A DNA stretch of 64,000 nucleotides from Acidimicrobiaceae bacterium (lineage in GTDB: Bacteria > Actinomycetota > Acidimicrobiia > Acidimicrobiales > Ilumatobacteraceae): assembly GCA_020637295.1 (NCBI GenBank), contig JACJWF010000005.1, positions 172,191 through 236,190 on the forward strand, written 5' to 3'. A program made the translations under genes and the position numbers. A model generated the notes under the pieces. That model was not told the origin of the DNA, did not search any database, and was given only the letters and a program-made list of their open reading frames with translations. This document shows, piece by piece, positions 24,689-33,042 of this stretch. Numbering within the stretch: the first letter of the stretch is position 1; the number at the start of each line of letters is the position of its first letter.

Positions 24689-25462
24689 TCACGTGAACCG
24701 GGGTGGGCGCTTCTCCACGAAGGCCCGGAAGGCCTCCGCAGTGTGCTCGCTGCGGGCGATGCGCAGGTGCCGTTCGGCCTCGTAGTCCACGAAGTCGCGC
24801 AGGCCCATCCGCTCGGCCATCACATAGTGCTGCTTCAGGCCGAGCAGGGCGGTGGGCGACTTGGCCAACAGCGCGGCCAGCACGTCCTCGACGTCGGCGT
24901 GGAACGTGTCGTCCGGGAAGACCCTGGCGACGAGGCCGATCTGCAGGGCCTCGGCGGCGTCGATCCGCCGCGGCAGGAACGACAGGTCCCGCGCCCGGGC
25001 GGCGCCGACCAGGCGGGGCAGCGACCAGGGGATGGCCATGTCGCCCGCCACGGCCACATCCAGGAACGCGGTGTTCATCTTCGCCCCGGCGGTCATCAGC
25101 CGCAGGTCGCAGGCGAGGGCCCACCCCATGCCGGCGCCGGCGCACGCGCCGTTCACCGCAGCCACGGTGACGGCGGGGATCTCGTGGAGCAGGGTGGTGA
25201 CCTGGAAGTCCGGCGACGTCAGCCGCTCGTCGGCCTCCCCGGACGTGAAGTGGTTGAGGTCCGCGCCCGGGCAGAACGACGACCCGGCACCGGTGAGCAC
25301 CAGCACCCGCAGGGTCTGGTCGGTGGCCGCCAGTTCCAGCGCCTCGCGGGCCTCCCGAACCATCCGGTTGGTCATCCCGTTGCGTTGCTCGGGGCGGTTC
25401 AGGGTCAGGCGCGCCAGCCCGCCGTCGACCTCGTAGCGCAGGGTCTCGAACCGGGCGGTCAC
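24689..25462 (-). CDS. Enoyl-CoA hydratase/isomerase family protein
   Basis: A 257-aa crotonase-fold enzyme. Oxyanion-hole segments are SSFCPGADLNHF (~65) and NGACAGAGMGWALACDLRLM (~105). In the second, the usual catalytic Glu region reads FLDVAVAGDMAIPWSLPRLVG, with Asp/Gly in place of Glu, so hydration may be weak and isomerase or other crotonase chemistry is possible. It precedes the VOC gene and follows an MDMPI-type gene with a 7-bp gap. Confidence 0.92.
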   Translation of the reverse strand: MTARFETLRYEVDGGLARLTLNRPEQRNGMTNRMVREAREALELAATDQTLRVLVLTGAGSSFCPGADLNHFTSGEADERLTSPDFQVTTLLHEIPAVTVAAVNGACAGAGMGWALACDLRLMTAGAKMNTAFLDVAVAGDMAIPWSLPRLVGAARARDLSFLPRRIDAAEALQIGLVARVFPDDTFHADVEDVLAALLAKSPTALLGLKQHYVMAERMGLRDFVDYEAERHLRIARSEHTAEAFRAFVEKRPPRFT

Positions 25463-25469
25463 GGCCGGC

Positions 25470-26276
25470 TCACACGATGTTCAGCACGTCGAGGACGGAC
25501 GCCGCGTAGGCCTCGTCGCCGGTGACCGTGCAGCAGGTGCGCCAGTCGCACCGCTTCGTCCCCCAGCTGACGAAGTCATGGGCGCTGGACTCGACGGTGG
25601 CGGTCACGGCGCCGGCGATGCCGTCCGTGATGGTGATCAGCCCGTCGGCGCCCGCCGGGCTCACCGTCCACTCGCCGCCGCCGGGTCCGGTGAGGCGCAG
25701 GCCCAGGGGCTGGCTGACGGCGGCCGCCAGTTCGTCCCTCTGCATCTGCGGCATGCCCCACAGCATCCACAGGATGCCGGGGCGGACCTCCTCGTCGGTG
25801 GCCTCGGGCAGTTCCACCCGCAGGGGCGCGTCCGGGCCGAGCAGGTCGATGCGCAGGTGGCAGTAGTGGTCGAAGGCGAAGGCATTGGCCAGTTGGTGCA
25901 GGGGGTAGGACCCGAGGTCGGCGATCGGGGCGACGGTGGACGCCATCGGTTCCTGCTGCAACGCATCCAGCGCGCCGAACCACGCGTCGGCGTAGCGGTC
26001 GTACTCGGCCAGCACGTCGGCGGCGGTCCAGTCCTTGCGGGGCGCCACCAGCGCGTCCATCGCCTGCTCGGCCGTCATCGCCGGCAGCGGCTCCGCCGGC
26101 GGAGGGGTGGGGTCCACCATCTCCTTCTGGTTGGAGGTGACGTGGGCGAAGACGTCCTTCACGGTCCACCCGGCGCAGGCGCTGGGCTTGTCCCAGTCGG
26201 CGTCCGTGAGCTGATCGCGCACGGTGCGCATGTGGTCGTGGATGATGCGGACGGCGGCGACGGCTTCGGCGGTCAT
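25470..26276 (-). CDS. MDMPI/DinB-fold protein (TIGR03086-like)
   Basis: A 268-aa protein. The N-terminal motif is WDKPSACAGWTVKDVFAHVTSNQKEM, with a second conserved His in FAFDHYCHLRIDLL. These are the metal-binding features of the maleylpyruvate isomerase/DinB fold. The C-terminal third (LRLTGPGGGEWTVSPAG...) resembles an SCP2-like module and ends with a Cys pair (DWRTCCTVTG). Mycothiol-linked chemistry is typical of the group. ATG 26276. Followed closely by the enoyl-CoA hydratase gene. Confidence 0.87.
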   Translation of the reverse strand: MTAEAVAAVRIIHDHMRTVRDQLTDADWDKPSACAGWTVKDVFAHVTSNQKEMVDPTPPPAEPLPAMTAEQAMDALVAPRKDWTAADVLAEYDRYADAWFGALDALQQEPMASTVAPIADLGSYPLHQLANAFAFDHYCHLRIDLLGPDAPLRVELPEATDEEVRPGILWMLWGMPQMQRDELAAAVSQPLGLRLTGPGGGEWTVSPAGADGLITITDGIAGAVTATVESSAHDFVSWGTKRCDWRTCCTVTGDEAYAASVLDVLNIV

Positions 26277-26396
26277 GTGCCGGACCTTAGTAACTTCCCG
26301 CCGATGGCGTTCCGTCGGAGTGGGGCGTGCCCCACGTCGGCAGGGCCTCCTGCACACGGGCGATGTTCCACCTGCCACGCCGCATCGGACCGTGGC

Positions 26397-28541
26397 TCAG
26401 CCCGACCCACTCTCACCCTTCAGGAGGCTGCGAACCTCCAGCGGCAGTTGGGCGAAGGCCGCAGCATTTCGATTGAAGGCCACTTCGTACAGCAGTTCCA
26501 GGACATCCATGTCCTGCCGGGCTGTGTCCCTGCGTTCCAGCAGGTCGTTCTGTACGACGAGCATTGCTGCGGCCACTGCCGCCGTTACCACCTGAGTCCG
26601 GTCGGGCGCGTGAGGTGCCGCTGCGGCAGCAGCTATGGAGCGGTACAGATCGATGGCGGCACCGAGGTCGCCCAGTTCGCCGGTCCAGTGGGCGATGTTG
26701 TTGCGGGTGGTGAGGGTGTGGGGGTGGTGTGGGCCGAGGGCTTGTTCGTGGTCGGGGAGGAGTTCGGTGTACAGGCGGAGGGCTTCGCGGGTGTCGCCCA
26801 GTTCGCCGGTCCAGTGGGCGATGTTGTTGCGGGTGGTGAGGGTGTCGGGGTGGTGTGGGCCGAGGGCGTGTTCGAGGTCGGGGAGGAGTTCGCTGGACAG
26901 GCGGAGGGCTTCGCGGGCGTCACCCACCTCACCGGTCCAGTAGGCAATCTCAGATCGGATCGCGAGTCGCTGGGGGTCCGTCAGGTCGCTTCGCTCCAGG
27001 AGGCGAGTCGTGCTGGCCAGGGCGGCCCGGGGGTCCTCGGTCCCGTTCCAGCAGGTGGCGATCAGCTCGAGCAACACCTCCCCAGGGTCACCTGCTGGGA
27101 GTTGAGCGGCCCGGAGGCGGTCGCCGACGAGTCGAGCTGTCGGTGCCGAATAGTCGCCGATCGAGATGTTGCCCAGCAGTTCGACCACCAGCTCACCGAG
27201 ACGAACGGACGCAAGATCGCCAACCTCCCCGTGCTGCCACAGCCGAGCCTCAGCGGCCAGATCCGCGATGGTGCGACCCCCGTAGGAGGCGTCTGAACCG
27301 CGAGCCGGATCACCTCGAAGAGTGGCCACGAGGTACTGTTCGCCGACTCCGCCGTGCCGCTCAGCGGCGAGGAGCCGACGGCGCTCTCCGCGGTCGAACC
27401 ACGCTTGGAGCAGTTGGACGATCAAGCTGAGTTGAGACCGACCAGTGTCGCGGTACTGCATGTGGTGACGAAGGAGCGGCTCGCGCAGCTCGTACCAGGT
27501 CGCGCGCCGATCGAGGTGCGGCATCTTCGACCCCTGCACCCAGCCGCTCTCGGCGAGACGCGAAAGGGTTGTCGCTGTTGTGTCGCGCCGCAGACCGGAC
27601 AGATCCGAGATAGCGGTGACGGTCGCGGGCGCTCCCAGACGGGCGAGGGTGTCCACCACCTTCTGTTCCGTGGGCGGAAGCTCCCACAACCGCTGCTGGT
27701 AGAAGGGCACAAGCTCCTCGAGGAGGCGTTCCGCTGCGGGCACCACTGCATCGAGGTTGTTCAGGTCCACGCACGTGGCAAAGATGGTCCAGATACGCGG
27801 CGATCCGCCGGCGAGCTGGTGAATCGTCGCCAGCCTCGCCAGCGCACGGTCCGTTCGAACGAACGTTGCGAGGTCGTGATTGCCGAGCTGATCGGCGAGC
27901 AAGGCGACCAACTCGGCGCCGTCGTCGACTCCGAGGGGGCTGAGCGGGACGATCTCGAATGACCCGAACCACGGCGAGTCACGGCGTTGAACCGCGTCGA
28001 ACAGCGCCGGCGCGGTGGCCAGGACGACGACGTTCCCGGCACGCTCCATCCATCCCCGCAGGTCGTGCTGTCCTGATGTGTCGAGGTGCCTCATGATGCG
28101 GTCGAGGTTCTCGACCACCAGGACGACTACGCCGTCACGCGTCAGCGTCCGGAGCATGGCCTCGAGTTCACTGAACCCCGCCCGACGCGCAGCGACCGCC
28201 TCCTCCACGACCTCCGGTGGAGAGCCCAATCCACGGACGACCTCCACGAGTACGTCCGATGCCGTCGTGATCCCTACCGCATCCTCCGGTAGTCGGGCGA
28301 CGCGCACAGATCCGTCGAGTAGACCATCGCGTCGGGCTCTGTGCAGACCTACCTCGAGCACATGGCTCTTGCCCGCGCCGCGCGGGCCGACGAGGAGGAG
28401 GTGTGCGCGGTTCCGGGAGTTCGCCGCGCTTGTCAGCACTCGCCGGATGGCCGCGAGGGCCCCGTCCCGCCCAGTGGTGCGTGCATCGAGTCGCTGTGGA
28501 TCGTCCCGCGATGGTGTGTAGAGCCGAGGGATGTCACTCAT
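26397..28541 (-). CDS. AAA/STAND-like ATPase with winged helix and TPR repeats
   Basis: A 714-aa protein. The P-loop is GPRGAGKS (52-59), and a Walker-B-like VVVLVVENLD (138-147) has Glu-Asn where Asp-Glu is usual. An Orc/AAA_16-type ATPase core is followed by a winged helix (~300-375). A helical linker and NB-TPR repeats follow (~500-690, pattern TRNNIAHWTGELGD..EALRL...LLPD.EQALGPHHP). Two TPR units (541-582, 583-624) are nearly identical at DNA level. Such TPR arrays bind partner proteins or ligands in signalling and some defence NTPases. ATG 28541 lies inside the 3-prime end of the upstream ATPase gene (8-bp overlap), implying a two-protein system. Function unknown. Confidence 0.85.
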   Translation of the reverse strand: MSDIPRLYTPSRDDPQRLDARTTGRDGALAAIRRVLTSAANSRNRAHLLLVGPRGAGKSHVLEVGLHRARRDGLLDGSVRVARLPEDAVGITTASDVLVEVVRGLGSPPEVVEEAVAARRAGFSELEAMLRTLTRDGVVVLVVENLDRIMRHLDTSGQHDLRGWMERAGNVVVLATAPALFDAVQRRDSPWFGSFEIVPLSPLGVDDGAELVALLADQLGNHDLATFVRTDRALARLATIHQLAGGSPRIWTIFATCVDLNNLDAVVPAAERLLEELVPFYQQRLWELPPTEQKVVDTLARLGAPATVTAISDLSGLRRDTTATTLSRLAESGWVQGSKMPHLDRRATWYELREPLLRHHMQYRDTGRSQLSLIVQLLQAWFDRGERRRLLAAERHGGVGEQYLVATLRGDPARGSDASYGGRTIADLAAEARLWQHGEVGDLASVRLGELVVELLGNISIGDYSAPTARLVGDRLRAAQLPAGDPGEVLLELIATCWNGTEDPRAALASTTRLLERSDLTDPQRLAIRSEIAYWTGEVGDAREALRLSSELLPDLEHALGPHHPDTLTTRNNIAHWTGELGDTREALRLYTELLPDHEQALGPHHPHTLTTRNNIAHWTGELGDLGAAIDLYRSIAAAAAAPHAPDRTQVVTAAVAAAMLVVQNDLLERRDTARQDMDVLELLYEVAFNRNAAAFAQLPLEVRSLLKGESGSG
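26670..26921 (-). repeat. Near-identical 126-bp tandem repeat encoding TPR units
   Basis: Units 26670-26795 and 26796-26921 are in frame (42 codons each) and differ at about six positions by eye. A third, more diverged copy begins at 26922. This indicates recent in-frame duplication and a likely hotspot for repeat-number change. Confidence 0.9.
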
Positions 28542-29697
28542 CGTCGAGGCGCCTCATGATCCGCCAAGCCGTGGCAAGCAGGCGGCTCGCGAATCGGTCC
28601 TTGGAGTGCGGGGAGGGTACCAAGTAGTGGTCTCGCTGGAGGCGGAACACGAGCTCCACGAGGTCCTGTCGCCTCGGTACTCCCCCACCCGCGTCGCGGC
28701 GGAGCCGTTCGTCCAGTTCAGCGATCGTGAGCCCGTCGCTCGTGGCGTACGCGTCAAGCATCCGGTACACGATGGCCGCCTGAGGACCGTAGTAGCCGGG
28801 GATCCGGGCTATGTAGTGGCGGAAGTCAAGAGGGTCAAGCGGGTCGGCCATCGCGGCACGCAGCCGATCCAGCGGGTCGCGGCGCCAGTCCTGGTCGAGC
28901 GATGTCTGCTGAATGGACCACTGGATGTAGTAGGGGATCGCGTCGGTCGCAGTGACAACTGCCTCAGCAAACTCCCTCCGGTGGCAGTCGGCTTCGAGGC
29001 GTTCCAGGAGTCCGAGCGCAAGTCCGAGTGCGGAACACGGGTCCAGCGGTCCGAGCGCTTGGGTCTGCAGGTCGTTGACATGGCCCGACCCTGGCGGCAG
29101 CACGTGATGGAGACCGATCGACCCAGCGAGCACAACGATGAGGTTGGTGTGCTCCTGGCGGGCGGCACGGAGGCTGTTCATGAATTCTTCCGCCTCGGCC
29201 TTGGTGGGTGACATCGCTCCCAGCAGGACTGGCAACTCGTCGATCATCACGATGAGGGTCTTCGGTGCTGCCCGCTCCGCGGCCCAGGCGAGAAGATCGA
29301 TCTCCGGCTCGGGAGCCTTGCCGCCGGTGCGTCGAAGCCTGAGTCCCTTGTAGGACACGTCGATGTCCAGAGTCCACCGCTTGCGTTCTCGCGCGAACCA
29401 GGTCATCGGCGTGAGGCGTTCCATGAGCCGACCGGCGAATGTCGATGCGTTGACCGTCTGCGCACTGACGAAGATCACGTCATGGCCGGCCTCGGCCCAT
29501 GTCGCCTCGAGCTTGCGCAACACGGATGTCTTCCCCATGCGTCGGTCACCGACCAACACGACCCCCAACGCTGTCGTCACGCCGTTCTGGATCTCCGTGA
29601 GCTCCCTCGTCCGGCCGACCAACTCCTCGGGATCGACGAGTCCGCCCACCACCAGGTCGAGCGGTTTCACCACCGGCTGACACAAGGAGAAATCCAT
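28534..29697 (-). CDS. P-loop ATPase (archaeal-ATPase/AAA-like), partner of the TPR ATPase
   Basis: A 387-aa ATPase. Walker A GDRRMGKTS (50-58), Walker B LIVMIDE (148-154), then a sensor-like VVLAGSIGLHHVL. A C-terminal winged-helix-like region (~320-375, GLTIAELDERLRR...) resembles the DNA-binding tail of ATPase_2/Orc-like proteins. It overlaps the next ATPase gene by 8 bp (ATGAGTGA), so the two proteins are probably made together. The AT-rich palindromic stretch just upstream is the likely promoter/operator. Comparable ATPase pairs are sometimes mobile or defence-related; here that is inference. Confidence 0.85.
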   Translation of the reverse strand: MDFSLCQPVVKPLDLVVGGLVDPEELVGRTRELTEIQNGVTTALGVVLVGDRRMGKTSVLRKLEATWAEAGHDVIFVSAQTVNASTFAGRLMERLTPMTWFARERKRWTLDIDVSYKGLRLRRTGGKAPEPEIDLLAWAAERAAPKTLIVMIDELPVLLGAMSPTKAEAEEFMNSLRAARQEHTNLIVVLAGSIGLHHVLPPGSGHVNDLQTQALGPLDPCSALGLALGLLERLEADCHRREFAEAVVTATDAIPYYIQWSIQQTSLDQDWRRDPLDRLRAAMADPLDPLDFRHYIARIPGYYGPQAAIVYRMLDAYATSDGLTIAELDERLRRDAGGGVPRRQDLVELVFRLQRDHYLVPSPHSKDRFASRLLATAWRIMRRLDDE

Positions 29698-29717
29698 CCC
29701 TCGAATGTACCACGGTG

Positions 29718-29747
29718 CTGATATATATCAACTCAGATACATATCAG
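29718..29747. promoter_or_regulatory. AT-rich nested palindromes upstream of the ATPase pair
   Basis: Outer arms CTGATAT (29718-29724) and ATATCAG (29741-29747) are perfect, and TGATATATATCA (29719-29730) is itself a perfect 12-bp palindrome. The block is strikingly AT-rich against the surrounding GC-rich DNA and sits 21-50 bp before the ATPase start codon (29697), fitting a promoter with an overlapping operator. Confidence 0.55.
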
Positions 29748-29805
29748 ACGGGACCAGTGATTGCTGACAACTCTTCGAGGCCGAGCTCGCGGAGACGACC
29801 GCGCA

Positions 29806-30996
29806 TCAGGTGGCGAGCTTGGCAAGGGGGATGCGCAGGGTGACGACCGCGCCGGCCACGGATCCGTCGTCGGCCGTGGCGTTGGTGGCGGCCACCGAAC
29901 CACCATGGGCGAGTGCGATCGCCCGCACGATGGCCAGGCCGATCCCGGCCTCGCCGCGCCGGTCGCCGCGCTGGTAGCGGTCGAACACGCGGGGCAGCAT
30001 CGTCGGATCGAAGCCGCTGCCGTTGTCGCGCACCTCGATGACGCCGTCGCCGTGGTCGGCCCGGGTGGTGAGGTCCACACGCGTCGCCCGCCGGCTGGCG
30101 TTGCGGACCACGTTCTCCACGGCCTGCCGCAGCAGCGCCATGTCGGCCTGCACCACCACGGGGTCGCCGAGCGCCGCCACGATCTCCACGTCGTCCACCC
30201 TCACGGCCGCGGCCACCTCCTCGGCCAGGAGGTCCAGGCGCAGCGGCGCCATCCGCGGCATCATCTGGCCGCTCTCGAACCGCACCAGGTCGAGCATCTC
30301 GTTCACGCCGGTGGAGGCCCGCTCTGCCGCGGAGCGGATCTCCGACAGGGAGCGCACGTACTCCTCGCTCGTCCGGTCGCGGGCCAGCGCCTGGCTGCTG
30401 CTGGCCAGGATGACGGCCAGCGGGGTGCGCATCTCGTGGGCGGCGTCGGCCAGGAAGGCCTGCTGGTCGCCGAGCACCTTGCGCACCGGCGTCACCATCA
30501 GCCGGCTGACGCCGAGGCCGAGCAGGATGCAGCCCGCGGCAAGGCCGAACGCGAGGTCCTCCGAGGTGTCGTCGAGGTCGGCCAGGCGGCGGTCGCGATC
30601 CTCCGTGTAGAGCATCGTCACGAAGCCCTCTCCCGCGTGCAGCGGGCGCACGTAGGCGCGGAACCCGATGCTGTCCACCGTGAACTCGCGGAACGCCGGC
30701 CACTCCCCGGCGTCACGCATCCACTGGTTGAGCGGTGGCTCGATGCCGTAGTCGCCGAACGCCTCGCTCCACTCGTCGTTGCTGTTGACGTAGTAGCCGA
30801 TCGGCCATTCCTCGCGCTGCCCGACGATGTCGTTGTGGAGGATGTTCTCCATCTGCGCCACCAGCACCGCGTCCACCCCGTCGGTGATCGCCCGCTCGCG
30901 CGCCTCGCGCCAGATGCGGAAGGGGATGTAGGCCAGCACGCCGGCCACCACGGCACACAGCAGGGCGGCCAGCCAGCGGCGGTGGCGGAGGGTCAC
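29806..30996 (-). CDS. Sensor histidine kinase, two-component system
   Basis: A 396-aa kinase. TM1 ~7-27, an extracellular sensor of ~120 residues (NSNDEWSEAFGDYGIEPPLNQWM...), TM2 ~148-167, then the H-box with His187 (ADAAHEMRTPLAVI). The N-box is atypical (NVVRNASRRA), with G-boxes DNGSGF and GEAGIGLAI. GTG 30996 overlaps the regulator's stop (GTGA). It acts with the OmpR-type regulator at 30993-31685. The neighbouring divergent DUF1800/DUF1501 pair may be its target, judging from the shared promoter region. Confidence 0.93.
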   Translation of the reverse strand: MTLRHRRWLAALLCAVVAGVLAYIPFRIWREARERAITDGVDAVLVAQMENILHNDIVGQREEWPIGYYVNSNDEWSEAFGDYGIEPPLNQWMRDAGEWPAFREFTVDSIGFRAYVRPLHAGEGFVTMLYTEDRDRRLADLDDTSEDLAFGLAAGCILLGLGVSRLMVTPVRKVLGDQQAFLADAAHEMRTPLAVILASSSQALARDRTSEEYVRSLSEIRSAAERASTGVNEMLDLVRFESGQMMPRMAPLRLDLLAEEVAAAVRVDDVEIVAALGDPVVVQADMALLRQAVENVVRNASRRATRVDLTTRADHGDGVIEVRDNGSGFDPTMLPRVFDRYQRGDRRGEAGIGLAIVRAIALAHGGSVAATNATADDGSVAGAVVTLRIPLAKLAT

Positions 30997-31685
30997 TTGC
31001 CGACCTCCGGCGCCGCGTCGCCACCCACCCGGTAGCCCACGCCGCGAACCGTCTCGATCAGTGCCGGGCGGCCGGGCATGTCCAGCTTGCGGCGCAGGTT
31101 GGCCACGTGGACGTCCACGGTGTTGGACAGGCCGTCGTAGTTGGTGTCCCACACGGCGTCCAGCAGGTCGGTGCGCGACACCACCTCACCGGCGCGGTCC
31201 ATCAGGTAGTGCAGCAGGCTGAACTCGCGGGCGGTCAGTGGCACGGTGACCCCCGCGCGCTGCACCGTGTGCGCCGCAGGGTCCAGTTCCAGGTCGCCCA
31301 CCCGCAGCTGAGGCGACCGGGCGTGCTCGGGCCGGCGCAGGAGGGCCCGCACCCGGGCGGCGAGCTCGGCGAAGTCGAACGGCTTGGTGAGGTAGTCGTC
31401 CGCGCCGGCATCGAGGCCGAGCACCTTGTCGCCGGTGGCGTCGCGAGCGGTGAGGATGAGGACTCGCGGGGGTGTGGCCTGGTCGTGCAGCTCGCGGCAC
31501 AGGGCCAGCCCGTCGCCGTCGGGCAGGCCGAGGTCGAGCACGACGACATGGTAGGTGGCGATCGCCACGGCCCGCCGGGCGCCGGCCAACGTGCGCTCCA
31601 GGTCCACCGTGTGGCCGCCTTCGGCCAGGCCGCGCTGGACCACCTGGCCCAGCGACGGGTCGTCCTCCACCACCAGCACTCGCAC
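30993..31685 (-). CDS. OmpR-family response regulator
   Basis: A 230-aa regulator. Receiver: acidic pair in VVEDDPS, phosphoacceptor D51 (VVVLDLGLPDGDG), DDYLTKPFDFAEL with the conserved Lys. Winged-helix C-terminus ends ETVRGVGYRVGGDAAPEVGK. GTG 31685 (VRVLVVED) was chosen over a GTG 18 bp upstream. It is divergent from the DUF1800 gene at 31773, and 11-bp-phased direct repeats lie between them. Confidence 0.93.
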   Translation of the reverse strand: MRVLVVEDDPSLGQVVQRGLAEGGHTVDLERTLAGARRAVAIATYHVVVLDLGLPDGDGLALCRELHDQATPPRVLILTARDATGDKVLGLDAGADDYLTKPFDFAELAARVRALLRRPEHARSPQLRVGDLELDPAAHTVQRAGVTVPLTAREFSLLHYLMDRAGEVVSRTDLLDAVWDTNYDGLSNTVDVHVANLRRKLDMPGRPALIETVRGVGYRVGGDAAPEVGK

Positions 31686-31710
31686 GAGCGCCCATCGTTC
31701 CACACGGCGG

Positions 31711-31728
31711 ATGAACGGAACATGAAGG
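31711..31728. promoter_or_regulatory. ATGAA direct repeats with 11-bp spacing in the regulator/DUF1800 divergent region
   Basis: ATGAACG at 31711 and ATGAAGG at 31722 start 11 bp apart, with inverted TTTCA and TTCAT elements close by (31732-31749). The layout fits OmpR-type dimers and resembles the repeats upstream of the first two-component system at 6020-6037. Located between the regulator start (31685) and the DUF1800 start (31773). Confidence 0.45.
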
Positions 31729-31772
31729 CAGGTTTCACCACGGGTTCATGGAGCCTCGTGCATGGTGCCGGC

Positions 31773-33032
31773 ATGAGCTTGCTGACCCTGTCCAGCGGCC
31801 GGCGCCGGGTGCGCGCCGCGGCGATGGCGGACGACGACCTGCGCCGGCATGTGTTGAACCGGCTGACGTTCGGCGCCACGGGCGAGGCGGTCGACGCCGC
31901 CGCCGTGCTGAGCCCCGGCGACCTCGTGGAGGCGTTGCTCGACGCATCTCCTCGCGACCTCGGCATGCCGGTGATGCACGGCGACGACGACTGGAGCACC
32001 GTGCCCCAGTGGTGGTTCGACGTGATGCGCCACCCGGGCGCCGGCCTGCACGAACGGATGGTGTGGTTCTGGCACGGCCATCTCACCAGCAGCATGGACA
32101 CGTCGTCGCCCGCCCTGATGTTCCGCCAGCAGGTCATCTTCCGCCGGCATGCGGCGGGCAGCTTCCGCGACCTGCTGCAGGAGGTGACGGTGGACCCGGC
32201 GATGCTGTTCTGGCTGAACGGCGCGTGGTCCACCGCCGACAACCCGAACGAGAACTACGCCCGTGAGCTGATGGAGCTGTTCGCGCTGGGCCGCAACAAC
32301 GGCTACACCGAGGACGACGTGCACCAGGCCGCGGTGGCCCTGTCCGGGTGGTGGGTGGACGGCGACCACGACGACCGGGTGGAGTTCGACCCCGAGCGCG
32401 GGCCCCGTCACACCGTGCCGCTGTTCGGCGGCCGGGTGGGCAGCGCGGCCGAGGTGATCGACGCGGTCTGCGACCACCCGGCCTGCGCGCCACACATCGC
32501 CGGTGCGCTGTACCGGGCGCTGCACGGCGTGGACCCGGCCGACGACGTCCGTGCCGAACTGGCCGCAGTGTTCGCGGACGGTGGCCTCCAGCTCCGCCCG
32601 CTGCTGGAGGCCACCGTCCGTCACCCCACCTTCCTCGGCAACCCGCAGCCGCGCCCGCGGTCGCACCTGGAGTGGTACATCGCCCTGTGCCGGTTCCTGC
32701 GACGCGACGACGTGGACGTCTGGCCGCTGTACTCGCTGGGCCAGATGCCGTTCAGCCCGCCGAACGTCGCCGGCTGGCCGGGCAACGACCGCTGGCTCAG
32801 CGTGGGCGCCGAGCTGACCAAGGCGCAGTTGGCGTTCGACCTGATGTGGGATGCGGCCCCACCCGACAGCGACGACGTCGTGGGTGAGCTGTGCTGGCGG
32901 GCCGGCATCTCGCCGGGACCGGCAACCCGCGCTGCACTCGACGAGGCCTACGTGACCGGCCCCGACGAGTGGGAGCCGTACCGCAGCGTGATGGCGCTGA
33001 TCCCCCTGACCCCCGAGTTCAACATCATCTGA
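31773..33032 (+). CDS. DUF1800 family protein
   Basis: A 419-aa protein of the DUF1800 family, nearly always encoded next to DUF1501. Diagnostic segments: HVLNRLTFGATG, WFWHGHLTSSMD, NPNENYARELMELFALG, YTEDDVHQAAVALSGW, and PFSPPNVAGWPGNDRWL near the C-terminus. No signal peptide is seen with start ATG 31773; an upstream in-frame ATG at 31722 lies within the putative operator and is less likely. The role is unknown; the family is linked to envelope or exported-enzyme functions. It lies 10 bp before the DUF1501 gene. Confidence 0.92.
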   Translation: MSLLTLSSGRRRVRAAAMADDDLRRHVLNRLTFGATGEAVDAAAVLSPGDLVEALLDASPRDLGMPVMHGDDDWSTVPQWWFDVMRHPGAGLHERMVWFWHGHLTSSMDTSSPALMFRQQVIFRRHAAGSFRDLLQEVTVDPAMLFWLNGAWSTADNPNENYARELMELFALGRNNGYTEDDVHQAAVALSGWWVDGDHDDRVEFDPERGPRHTVPLFGGRVGSAAEVIDAVCDHPACAPHIAGALYRALHGVDPADDVRAELAAVFADGGLQLRPLLEATVRHPTFLGNPQPRPRSHLEWYIALCRFLRRDDVDVWPLYSLGQMPFSPPNVAGWPGNDRWLSVGAELTKAQLAFDLMWDAAPPDSDDVVGELCWRAGISPGPATRAALDEAYVTGPDEWEPYRSVMALIPLTPEFNII

Positions 33033-33042
33033 GGTGACACGC

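Noticed and set aside
26670..26948. CRISPR array or satellite repeat
   Set aside because: The 126-bp period is in-frame TPR coding sequence with no spacers.
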